Assembly (NCBI GenBank): GCA_937969415.1
Contig: CALBWK010000110.1
Span: forward strand, 1-57,006
Direction of reading: 5' to 3'
Length of the DNA: 57,006 nt
Origin: an uncultured Saprospiraceae bacterium
GTDB taxonomy: Bacteria; Bacteroidota; Bacteroidia; Chitinophagales; Saprospiraceae
Shown: positions 1-9,057 of the stretch, piece by piece
Layout of the letters: the number at the start of each line of letters is the position of its first letter
Numbering within the stretch: the stretch's first letter is position 1
The notes under the pieces: model-generated
Told to the model about the DNA's origin: nothing
The model's database searches: none
Seen by the model: only the letters and a program-made list of their open reading frames with translations
Position numbers and translations under genes: made by a program

Positions 1-1
1 C

Positions 2-943
2 CAAGTTTTACTTTCTACAGGTCTCATTCTAATAGCTTGCTCTTCCAAACAAGTCTCTTCTAAAGTCATTTCTGGTGATCAAGAATTAGAATTGATAGTT
101 CTGGGCATCGCTCAAGATGCTGGCTACCCCCAAGCCAATTGTAAAAAAGACTGTTGTACCACTCTTTGGTCTGACAAGTCGCAAAGAAAAATGGTTTCCT
201 CTCTCGGTATCCGAGATGCTAAAACCAAAAAGTCCTGGCTGTTTGATGCAACGCCTGACTTCAAAGATCAACTGCAATTGTTGACTAGATCTAGTGACAT
301 AAATTATGATCTCGAGGGGATCTTCTTGACTCATGCACATATGGGACACTATACAGGTTTGATGCACCTCGGTAGAGAAGCGATGGGTGCCAGTGCAGTT
401 CAGGTGTATACGATGCCTCGAATGAAAGACTATCTACAAACAAATGGACCCTGGAGTCAGTTGGTTGGTCTAGGCAATATAGTTTTACAAGAATTGACTG
501 ATGCACGGACGATTAGTTTGGCGGAGGGTAGACTCAAGGTCCAACCTTTTCTAGTGCCCCATCGTGACGAATTTTCTGAAACGGTAGGGTATCGCATAGA
601 GACTGCTAATCAGAAGATGCTCTTCATCCCCGATATAGATAAATGGTCTAAGTGGGATACAGATATTGCTCAGTTGATAGCTGAAGTAGATGTAGCTTTC
701 CTTGATGGCACCTTCTATCGCAATGGAGAAATCTGGGGTAGAGATATGAGTCAGATACCGCATCCCTTCATCGAGGAGAGCTTGAGTGTGTTAAAGAACC
801 TATCCCCTGAGGACAAAGCCAAGGTGCACTTTATTCACCTTAACCACACCAACCCGCTGCTCAATGCTGAGAGTGAGGAGTATAGAGACTTCGGATCCAC
901 TGGGTTTGAGTTGGCAGTGGAAGGTTCTATTTTCTCCTTATAG
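2..943 (+). CDS. MBL-fold metallo-hydrolase (PqqB-like), probable lipoprotein, 5' truncated by window
   Basis: The frame stays open upstream of the listed start at 92 and encodes ...LLSTGLILIACSSK (lipobox); contains LTHAHMGHYTGL and downstream MBL-like segments. Confidence 0.75.
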   Translation, partial: QVLLSTGLILIACSSKQVSSKVISGDQELELIVLGIAQDAGYPQANCKKDCCTTLWSDKSQRKMVSSLGIRDAKTKKSWLFDATPDFKDQLQLLTRSSDINYDLEGIFLTHAHMGHYTGLMHLGREAMGASAVQVYTMPRMKDYLQTNGPWSQLVGLGNIVLQELTDARTISLAEGRLKVQPFLVPHRDEFSETVGYRIETANQKMLFIPDIDKWSKWDTDIAQLIAEVDVAFLDGTFYRNGEIWGRDMSQIPHPFIEESLSVLKNLSPEDKAKVHFIHLNHTNPLLNAESEEYRDFGSTGFELAVEGSIFSL

Positions 944-998
944 ACACTAGTTTTTAGCCATATAGTGATATGTTAGAGGCGTTGAATGACAATGCTAT

Positions 999-2384
999 AT
1001 GAGCAGAAAGGTGATATTTTATCTTGTGGATGGCGCTAGGCCAGATGTCTTGTATAGACTAGCCAAGGAGGGGCAATTGCCCAATATCCAGAAATATCTG
1101 ATTGATGAAGGCTCTAGTACGGTAGGAACAACTTGTTTCCCTTCAACAACAGGGCCTGCTTATCTACCTTTTCTCTGTGGCACCTTTCCAGGAGATCATG
1201 GAATTACAGGGATAAGATGGTTTGATAAGGCGGAGTTCTTCCGAGGTCGGTGGGGCCGTAACTCTATGAGGAGCTACTGTGGCTATGAAGCCAAGTACTT
1301 TGATGACGATATGGATTCCAAGTATCCATCTCTATTTGAGACTTACGATAGAGGGTTCAATATTTATAATATGATCGTCAAAGGTGTCAAGCCAGAAAAC
1401 GACTTAACCAAGGAAGGTAAGTCTGGCTTATATCTCAGAGCACATTACCAGCACAAGCATCACGCGGTAGATGAGAAAGGGCATGAAAAGCTGATGGAGG
1501 CGCTTGACAAAAATCCACAGTTTGTCTATGCGGTATTTCCGAGTGTAGATTGGGATTCTCATTGCTATCACTACGAAGATGATAGGACTATAGAAGCTTA
1601 TAAGATTGTGGATAGAAGCGTGGGCGAAGTTGTCAATAAGCTGAAAGAGCAAGGCGAGTATGAGGATACGCTTATAGTAATGGCCTCTGATCATGGTTTG
1701 ACATCGACGCATACGCATTTTGACCTAGGGAAGTTTTGGAAGAAGGCAGGGTACCGTGTATTGGAGTATCCCAACATAATGAAAATCCGACCACAAGTCG
1801 CCGTCTTTATTTCTGGTAACTCTTTTGGTACAGTTTCTTTTTTAGATCAAAAAGAGATGTATGTCAAAAATCTTCTAGAAGAGCGACACGGTAAAGCTTT
1901 GGAGAAATTTGTGCAGGAGCCAGGTGTAGATTTTATCGTCTATAGAAAGTCGGATACTGAATTCATTGTCAGAAACGAAAGCGGGAAAGCAGAGATTTCT
2001 GTGAGTGGTCAGACTGTAAGTTATACTGCAACTACAGGTAACCCATTTGGGATAGCAGATACTGACGGATATGTAGATGAAAAGGTCGCCTTCACGCATT
2101 GTTTTGATAGTGATTATCCAGATGGTTTGTGGCAAGTCAAGCAGTTGATGGAAAGTCCACGGTCTGGTGATGTCGTTGTGTCTGCTGCTGTAGGCTACGA
2201 CCTGAGAGATTTCTGGGAATATCCTGAGCACAAAGGTTCTCACGGTTCGCTACATAGAGACCACATCCATATACCTGTTCTAGTCAATCAGCCTGACCTC
2301 CTACCTGAGCCCATACGCAGTACACGAGTGTATGGAATAATCAGAAATTGGTTGGATAAAAATGATACTTATCATTATGTCTGA
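999..2384 (+). CDS. Alkaline phosphatase superfamily / nucleotide pyrophosphatase-phosphodiesterase family protein
   Basis: VDGARPDVL, FPSTTGPAYLPFLCG nucleophile region, ASDHGL and HGSLHRDH metal-binding motifs. Confidence 0.8.
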   Translation: MSRKVIFYLVDGARPDVLYRLAKEGQLPNIQKYLIDEGSSTVGTTCFPSTTGPAYLPFLCGTFPGDHGITGIRWFDKAEFFRGRWGRNSMRSYCGYEAKYFDDDMDSKYPSLFETYDRGFNIYNMIVKGVKPENDLTKEGKSGLYLRAHYQHKHHAVDEKGHEKLMEALDKNPQFVYAVFPSVDWDSHCYHYEDDRTIEAYKIVDRSVGEVVNKLKEQGEYEDTLIVMASDHGLTSTHTHFDLGKFWKKAGYRVLEYPNIMKIRPQVAVFISGNSFGTVSFLDQKEMYVKNLLEERHGKALEKFVQEPGVDFIVYRKSDTEFIVRNESGKAEISVSGQTVSYTATTGNPFGIADTDGYVDEKVAFTHCFDSDYPDGLWQVKQLMESPRSGDVVVSAAVGYDLRDFWEYPEHKGSHGSLHRDHIHIPVLVNQPDLLPEPIRSTRVYGIIRNWLDKNDTYHYV

Positions 2385-3459
2385 GTTAGAGAATAAGGAA
2401 CGCATAGAAAAACTAGATAAAATTCTGAATGCCAAATATTTGCGTAGAGGGATTTTTGCATTTGTTTTTATTTCGTTAGCTACTTTAACCGGGATTTTCA
2501 TTTACAACAAGTCGGGAGATGTTTTTGGAGTATTAAAGAGCATTGATGTTAGATATATATTATTAGGATTCGTCTTTATGGCACTTGATCTTTTTTTAGG
2601 AGGATTAAGAAATCATATCTTTTCCAATTCTTTTGCGAAGGGGTTGACCTTGATGGTTGCTGTCAAAGCCAATATGGCCAATATGTTTCTAGGTGCCGTC
2701 ACCCCTTCACAGACTGGAGGAGGATTAGCGCATTGGTATATCTTTTGGAAACGTGGTCTAAAAACCCCTGACTTTATTACGTTGAGTTTTATCAACTTTA
2801 TTTCTACAACTATATTTTTTCCTTTATCTGGATTAATGGCAATGTATATTCTTAGGGATAGGATGCCAGATGGATTTATCAATTATTTAGTGACTTTCGG
2901 TTTTTTCATCTTTTCGACTTTAGGAACTGTGATTGTAGTAGCTTTAATCTTTCCACAAGTTATTGGTAAGATTGTATCAGTGTTATCTGTTCTAGTAGTT
3001 AAGGTACGACCCTCGTTAGAGAGTAGGTTATCCGGTTTCGGTGCCAACGCGACTAAGAGTATGGTGGATTATCGTAAGAGTATAGCCCTGTTTTTCACAA
3101 TTAGACCTTGGTTATTGCTATTTAGTTTACTTATAACAATAGTGCTGTATTTCAATAAGTATATAACTGCCTACTTTCTCTTGTTCGCCTTTAATGTTGA
3201 GGCAGATTTTTGGACTATTGTTGCCATACAGGCGGTGGTATATCTTATATTATATTTTGCCCCAACACCTGGTGGCAGTGGGATAGCTGAATTAAGTATT
3301 TCCGGACTGATGGCAGGAATTCTTACTAAAGATACGAGTGCTTTGTTTATACTATTGTACAGAAGTTTTCTTGTTTATATTCCTGCAGTCTTAGGTGCAT
3401 TTGTGATGCTCAGTGAATTGCCTAGGGAAAAGAGAAAACCAGAAGAAGTCTATACTTAA
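2362..3459 (+). CDS. Lysylphosphatidylglycerol synthase TM-region / UPF0104 (YbhN-like) flippase family membrane protein; real start probably 2377
   Basis: Multi-TM protein with TPSQTGGGLAHW and PTPGGSGIAE motifs typical of the family; overlaps the upstream CDS. Confidence 0.8.
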   Translation: MILIIMSELENKERIEKLDKILNAKYLRRGIFAFVFISLATLTGIFIYNKSGDVFGVLKSIDVRYILLGFVFMALDLFLGGLRNHIFSNSFAKGLTLMVAVKANMANMFLGAVTPSQTGGGLAHWYIFWKRGLKTPDFITLSFINFISTTIFFPLSGLMAMYILRDRMPDGFINYLVTFGFFIFSTLGTVIVVALIFPQVIGKIVSVLSVLVVKVRPSLESRLSGFGANATKSMVDYRKSIALFFTIRPWLLLFSLLITIVLYFNKYITAYFLLFAFNVEADFWTIVAIQAVVYLILYFAPTPGGSGIAELSISGLMAGILTKDTSALFILLYRSFLVYIPAVLGAFVMLSELPREKRKPEEVYT

Positions 3460-4707
3460 TTACTTTCTACGCATACTCTTCCTAATCGCCAGCCCTATAG
3501 CTTTCGCCATTAAAGGTGGTACAGCATTCCCAATTTGAACCATCTGTTTGCCCTTGCTCCCTTCAAATATAAAGTCATCGGGAAAGGACTGCAGTCGCGC
3601 CATTTCTCTAACAGTAATCACTCTTGGTTCTATAGGGTGGATATTGACACCGCCGTGGTTTTCTTTGATCGTGCAACTCGCTTCATCCCAAGGACACTTT
3701 TTCCACGAGTCGGAGTAATTTTCATAGAGACTCTTGCCTTCAGGTACAGCCGCCAGACGTTCTTTCATTTCCCCAGAGTGTCGTGCTCTAACGTGGTTAA
3801 TGGCTTTGTTATCCGGTAGCTTGATGAGGTCTTTAATGGCCATACGTGTTGTCACATATTGGTCTGGGGTCAATAGAGGAGAGGGGTGGTAATTTGTTTT
3901 GCCTATTCTATTAGCGATGAAGATGACACGTTGTCTCTTCTGTGGTACTTCATAGTCTGCTGCATTAAGTGTAGTGACATTAACTTCATAGCCCAAGGCT
4001 TTTATATCGTTAACTATCTTCTCTTCCACTTTGCCTTTGAGCATAGATCTCAATCCTTTGACATTCTCTGCGACGATCCATTCTGGTTGTAATCTGCTGA
4101 TGATGTCTAGCATATCCTTATATAGAGAGTTGCGTGGGTCCTCTATAATACGGCTTCCTGACATAGAAAAGCCTTGACAAGGGAAGCCACCTGATAGGAC
4201 AGTAAGTGGTGCTCCTTTTAGTTGCTGTTCCACAGTCTCGACGAAATTTCTTTTGACTTTTTCTTGTGTGATATCCCCTAAGATATGTGGATGCTTGAAG
4301 TTCCGTTTGTAAGTATCTCCAGCCTCCTTGAAGTAGTCTAACCCACATAAGGGTTTGAAGCCTGCTAGTTGAAATCCATAGGTCATCCCGCCTGCACCAC
4401 AAAAGAGATCAGCAGACGTATATTTTGATTTACCTGGCTTAGACCATTTGCTCTCAATATCTATCCAGTTGACTTCATCCTTCTTTTGGACTTTAGCTTT
4501 ACGCTGAGGAGAGATTGACTCATATCTAGAGGATTGCTTTTGAGAAGAAAGAAAGTCATTTAGAGCATCTGCAGATATATGATGTACCCCTCCAATCTTA
4601 ACGGATACTAGCTCACCAGCTAGGATATGCCGCCTTACAGCCTTAAGTGAGAGATTAAGTTGCTCTGCTATTTCTTTGATTCTATATAATGTTTCATCTT
4701 TGGACAT
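3460..4707 (-). CDS. DNA (cytosine-5-)-methyltransferase with N-terminal excisionase-like HTH
   Basis: C5 MTase motifs: DLFCGAGGM, GGFPCQGFS, ENVKG, PQKRQRVIFI, QIGNAVPPLMAKAIG; N-term YRIKEIAEQLNLSLKAVRRHILAGELVSVKIGG HTH. Confidence 0.92.
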   Translation of the reverse strand: MSKDETLYRIKEIAEQLNLSLKAVRRHILAGELVSVKIGGVHHISADALNDFLSSQKQSSRYESISPQRKAKVQKKDEVNWIDIESKWSKPGKSKYTSADLFCGAGGMTYGFQLAGFKPLCGLDYFKEAGDTYKRNFKHPHILGDITQEKVKRNFVETVEQQLKGAPLTVLSGGFPCQGFSMSGSRIIEDPRNSLYKDMLDIISRLQPEWIVAENVKGLRSMLKGKVEEKIVNDIKALGYEVNVTTLNAADYEVPQKRQRVIFIANRIGKTNYHPSPLLTPDQYVTTRMAIKDLIKLPDNKAINHVRARHSGEMKERLAAVPEGKSLYENYSDSWKKCPWDEASCTIKENHGGVNIHPIEPRVITVREMARLQSFPDDFIFEGSKGKQMVQIGNAVPPLMAKAIGLAIRKSMRRK

Positions 4708-4759
4708 AGCCTCTCGACAAATATAAGCACTCTAGCAAATTACCAGTGAGGTCAGCAAA

Positions 4760-6895
4760 ATGGACAACATAGAAAGACAAATCGCCAAAGAGTATATCCT
4801 CAATACGGATAAGAGCCTCTTCTTGACTGGGAAAGCCGGTACAGGGAAGACAACCTTGCTTAAGGAGGTACTGAGTGAGACGGATAAGAACTATATCGTT
4901 GCGGCTCCCACGGGTGTTGCTGCTATCAATGCAGGTGGTGTAACCCTACATTCTTTATTTCTCTTTCCACTACGTGCTTTTATACCTCAGCCTAATTCGA
5001 GCCTTTCTATGGACTTGTTCTGTGATTATTCGGGCTTAGTGAAGCATCAGAAATTTGATCGGGCAAAGTTGGATCTTTTTATAGAGTTAGAGATGCTTGT
5101 CATAGACGAGATTAGTATGGTCAGAGCTGATCTATTGGATGCTATTGATTTTACGTTGAGACGTGTGAGAAAGAACCAGCTACCATTCGGTGGAGTCCAA
5201 TTACTCGCTATCGGTGATCTGTATCAGCTATCTCCAGTAGTGAGACACAATATCAAGTTGGGCTTAGCCGAGTATTATGCTGGCCCTTATTTTTTTGATG
5301 CCCTATCTTGGCAGCGCTTGGATGGATTGACTATAGAGCTCAATAAAGTCTACAGACAAGAGGATCAAGATTTTGTTGATATGCTGAATGTTATCCGAGC
5401 AGGCGTCAGAGATGAAAAGGTCATTCAGAAAATCAATGAACGCTTTCAGACGGATATAGATCTCGATGGTGTCATTACGCTGACCACACATAATAATCAA
5501 GCCAACGAAATTAACGACAAGCAGCTCGCCGCTCTGGAGACAGAATCCAAAGAGTTGTCCGCAAATGTTACAGGGACTTTTCCAGAGTCTGCATTCCCAA
5601 CTCCAGAGTCCATAGAGTTGAAAGAAGGTGCCCAAGTAATGTTCGTGAGGAATCACAGCGAAGGCCTCTATTATAACGGAAAGATAGGTGTGGTGACTAA
5701 GATTGCTGATAATCATATTAAGATTAAGGGTGCCGATGACGAGAAGACGATCCTCGTCGAACCCGTCGAATGGACCAACAGTCGATATGAAGTTGATGAG
5801 GCCACTGATAAAATTATCAAGAATGATGTGGGTAGCTTTACACAGTATCCATTGCGTTTGGCCTGGGCTGTTACGGTACATAAAAGCCAAGGCTTGACTT
5901 TTGATCAGGTCATTTTGGACTTAGAGAAAACTTTTGCTTCAGGACAATTATATGTGGCGCTGAGTAGATGTCGGTCGCTAGAGGGAATGTTTCTTCTAAG
6001 TAAGATCAAACCTGATAATATATTGACGGATCGACGTATAATCAAGTATTATGAGCAAGCCCAAGAAATCGAACAAGCTATACACCAATTGCCAGATGCA
6101 AAGGCCAGTTATGAACGTAAGCGTATCCTAAAAGCCTTTCGGATAGAGATACTCGCTTCCTATATTGATGGGTGGCAAGAGACACTGTTAGAGAAGAATG
6201 TCCCAGGGAAGGCCAATTGCCTAAATCTGATAAAGGATTTGGATTCTGAGCTCAGTAGTATCGAGTTGGTGTCTAGAAATTTCAATTCTAAAATGACTGC
6301 TTACTTTAGAAATGAGCAGGTTGATAAAGAATTTGTCAGAGAGCGCATCAGTAAAGCGGTAGGTTACTTTTCTGAGAACTTACACGAGAAAGTGCTGATC
6401 CCATTGGTTAAGCATCAAGCAGAATATAGTGTCAAGAAAAACACGAAGACTTATCTGTATAGTGTGCAGGCCTTTGAGCAAGCATTGACCAAGTTTCTGA
6501 CCAAGCTCTACGATATCAAATATCTTGGGACAGCAGTGTATGAAGGTGAGAAGAAAAAGCTCGGAGAAATCAAACCCCTCAAGAAGAAAAAAGATAAGGG
6601 GAGTACCTACGAGATCACTTATGCCATGCACAAAGAGGGCAAATCTATCAATGCGATCGCTAAAGATAGGGGGATGGCCGCGGGTACGATAGAGACCCAT
6701 CTAGCTCGACTCATTAGAGATCAACGCGTCTCCATCTATGACCTAATGAAAGATAGCAAAGTCGAAAAAGCACTAGCTGTTGTGGATGCGTATCCTGACT
6801 TGGGACTTACAGACCTGATAAAGAAGATGCCATTCAAGATGACTTTCGGAGAGTTACGATGGGTGAAGAATTACAGTGAAATCTTATCGGAGTAA
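4760..6895 (+). CDS. Pif1-like SF1 helicase with C-terminal HTH (RecQ-type HTH_40-like) domain
   Basis: Walker A LTGKAGTGKTTLL, PTGVAAINAGGVTLHSLF, VIDEISMVRADLLD, WAVTVHKSQGLTFDQV, C-term HKEGKSINAIAKDRGMAAGTIETHLARLI. Confidence 0.88.
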   Translation: MDNIERQIAKEYILNTDKSLFLTGKAGTGKTTLLKEVLSETDKNYIVAAPTGVAAINAGGVTLHSLFLFPLRAFIPQPNSSLSMDLFCDYSGLVKHQKFDRAKLDLFIELEMLVIDEISMVRADLLDAIDFTLRRVRKNQLPFGGVQLLAIGDLYQLSPVVRHNIKLGLAEYYAGPYFFDALSWQRLDGLTIELNKVYRQEDQDFVDMLNVIRAGVRDEKVIQKINERFQTDIDLDGVITLTTHNNQANEINDKQLAALETESKELSANVTGTFPESAFPTPESIELKEGAQVMFVRNHSEGLYYNGKIGVVTKIADNHIKIKGADDEKTILVEPVEWTNSRYEVDEATDKIIKNDVGSFTQYPLRLAWAVTVHKSQGLTFDQVILDLEKTFASGQLYVALSRCRSLEGMFLLSKIKPDNILTDRRIIKYYEQAQEIEQAIHQLPDAKASYERKRILKAFRIEILASYIDGWQETLLEKNVPGKANCLNLIKDLDSELSSIELVSRNFNSKMTAYFRNEQVDKEFVRERISKAVGYFSENLHEKVLIPLVKHQAEYSVKKNTKTYLYSVQAFEQALTKFLTKLYDIKYLGTAVYEGEKKKLGEIKPLKKKKDKGSTYEITYAMHKEGKSINAIAKDRGMAAGTIETHLARLIRDQRVSIYDLMKDSKVEKALAVVDAYPDLGLTDLIKKMPFKMTFGELRWVKNYSEILSE

Positions 6896-6897
6896 AG

Positions 6898-7449
6898 ATG
6901 TCGAAAAGGAAAACCATAGTATTTATTGCTAGGAGTCTAGATGGTTACATTGCTGGACCAGGTGGAGAAATTGATTGGCTCGATATGGTCGCTAACCCTA
7001 AGAGAGATGATATGGGATACTTGGCATTGATGGATGAGGTTGATGCCATCATTATGGGCCGCAATACTTTTGACTTTGTTGCTAACTATGAAGGTCCGTG
7101 GCCATATCCGAAGAAGGTCTTTGTGCTAAGTAACAGCCTTCAGAGTGTACCAGAACATCTTGTAGACAAAGCAGAAATCATCAAAGGCACACCGCAAGCT
7201 GTACTTAATAGTTTAGGGGAGCGGGGGCTTCATACTTTATACATAGATGGCGGGGTGACCATCCAAAGCTTCCTTAGAGAGGATCTTATAGATGAAATGA
7301 GGGTGACGACTTTACCACTATTACTAGGTGCTGGTTATTCACTCTTTGGGGATATGGATAAGCGATTGACTTTTGAGCATCAATCTACTACAGTCTATTT
7401 AGGTCAGCTCGTACAGTCACGATATGTACGCAAAGACATAGAGTTTTAG
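6898..7449 (+). CDS. Dihydrofolate reductase family protein (RibD C-terminal-like)
   Basis: FIARSLDGYIAGPGGEIDWL, IIMGRNTFDFV, LYIDGGVTIQSFL. Confidence 0.88.
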   Translation: MSKRKTIVFIARSLDGYIAGPGGEIDWLDMVANPKRDDMGYLALMDEVDAIIMGRNTFDFVANYEGPWPYPKKVFVLSNSLQSVPEHLVDKAEIIKGTPQAVLNSLGERGLHTLYIDGGVTIQSFLREDLIDEMRVTTLPLLLGAGYSLFGDMDKRLTFEHQSTTVYLGQLVQSRYVRKDIEF

Positions 7450-7533
7450 GTACAGTCTCAAGCTTAGAAGAGACATAGTTAGCACCCTCATATAGTTAAG
7501 ATTCGGGATTTGAGCTGATAAGAGACTCTATCG

Positions 7534-8982
7534 GTGCAATTATTGCTATATCCTAAGGTGATGGCACAAGAGAAGAAGCCCCTTAAGGAACAGACCCCAG
7601 CAGAGCTCTGGGAAAGCACCAAGGATTTTTTCCACGACCTCGTTGATCTTAAGGAAGGAATGGATCAAAAGGGTACGTTGCAAAACATCCACAACAACAA
7701 GAAGATGCGTGGCTCTAATGCGTGGCTCTTGATGTGTTCTATTATGGTGGCTTCATTAGGATTGGATCTTAATTCTCCAGCAGTTATCATCGGCGCCATG
7801 CTAATCTCTCCTCTGATGTCTCCAATATTGGGGATAGGCTTGGGTATAGGTGTCAACGATAAGAAGACCCTTATCATATCTCTTAAGCACTTTGGTTTAG
7901 CGATTGCGATTGCACTGATAACCAGTTTTATTTATTTCAGACTGACCCCGTTCGGTAACATTACAGATGAGATTTTGTCTAGAACATCTCCGACGTTATT
8001 GGATGGTTTAGTGGCCATCTTCGGCGGGTTGGCAGGGGTTATCTCTATTACTAGAATGGATAAGTCCAATGCGATACCGGGTGTCGCCATTGCTACGGCG
8101 TTGATGCCACCACTTTGTGTAGCGGGGTATGGATTGGCTATGGGGGAGTGGTTATTTTTCCTTAATGCCTTCTATCTTTTCTTTTTGAACTCCTTTTTTA
8201 TAGCGATTACGACTTATTTTATTATTCGTCTCTTGGGCTTCCCATATAAGCTCTTTATGACATCCAAGGAACGAAATAGAAACCGGTTATACATCTCGAT
8301 ATTTTCATTTATCATTTTGATTCCGGCCGTTACCATCTTATACAATACGGTCAAGAAGGTGAAAGAAGAAAAAGCTGTCGAATTTTATTTGCAGGAAATG
8401 ATTGCGTCTAAAGAATCTATCGTCTCTGATTGGACTCTCGTTGATAATAACTTAGATCAGCAAAAGGATTCTATACAGTTGGTCCTTAAGATAATTGGAG
8501 AGCCCCTGAGCCAAGAATTTATTACAGATAGTGATAGAGATCTAGAGAGCCTTCTAGATAAGTCGGTTGATATTATTACTTATCAGAGTGAAGAGTTGCC
8601 CATTGAGGACATACAGAAACTACAAAATCAGATCAGCGGATTTGAAGGAGAATTTCAGAAGAAGTTGAAAACCTTAGAGGAAAGGCAAATAGAAAAGACC
8701 GCTCAGATTGCTGCACTCAATGCACAATTGGATAGTCTAGAATCAAGGAGTGTCGAGTCTATATATGAGGAGATCAATACTTTGTTTCCAAGTGTTACTC
8801 AAATTGCTATTGCCAAGGAAGCGAGCAAATCGAATTTTGATACGATACAACCTTCTTCCTTAGTGGTTGTGGAATGGGATAGTAAACTTTCTAATAGCTC
8901 TAAGAAAAAAGAAAAAGCCAAGTTGGAGGACTTTCTTAAACTCAGAATGAAACTAGAGGATATGGAATTGTACTCTAGATAG
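7534..8982 (+). CDS. DUF389 (TIGR00341-like) membrane protein; start may be ATG 7561
   Basis: GLDLNSPAVIIGAMLISPLMSPILGIGLG, GVAIATALMPPLCVAGYG hallmark segments. Confidence 0.88.
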   Translation: MQLLLYPKVMAQEKKPLKEQTPAELWESTKDFFHDLVDLKEGMDQKGTLQNIHNNKKMRGSNAWLLMCSIMVASLGLDLNSPAVIIGAMLISPLMSPILGIGLGIGVNDKKTLIISLKHFGLAIAIALITSFIYFRLTPFGNITDEILSRTSPTLLDGLVAIFGGLAGVISITRMDKSNAIPGVAIATALMPPLCVAGYGLAMGEWLFFLNAFYLFFLNSFFIAITTYFIIRLLGFPYKLFMTSKERNRNRLYISIFSFIILIPAVTILYNTVKKVKEEKAVEFYLQEMIASKESIVSDWTLVDNNLDQQKDSIQLVLKIIGEPLSQEFITDSDRDLESLLDKSVDIITYQSEELPIEDIQKLQNQISGFEGEFQKKLKTLEERQIEKTAQIAALNAQLDSLESRSVESIYEEINTLFPSVTQIAIAKEASKSNFDTIQPSSLVVVEWDSKLSNSSKKKEKAKLEDFLKLRMKLEDMELYSR

Positions 8983-9057
8983 ATAATAGTGGCTATAATG
9001 AAGTTGGGGCAGCCTCACTAATGATGCCACCCCTTCCTCTGTCAATTGATCTTCTGA

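Noticed and set aside
5303-5890. 195-aa antisense ORF inside the helicase gene
   Set aside because: No recognisable motifs; entirely within a well-supported CDS on the opposite strand.
3460-6895. Classical restriction-modification locus
   Set aside because: Only a methyltransferase is present; the neighbouring gene is a Pif1-like helicase with no recognisable nuclease motif.
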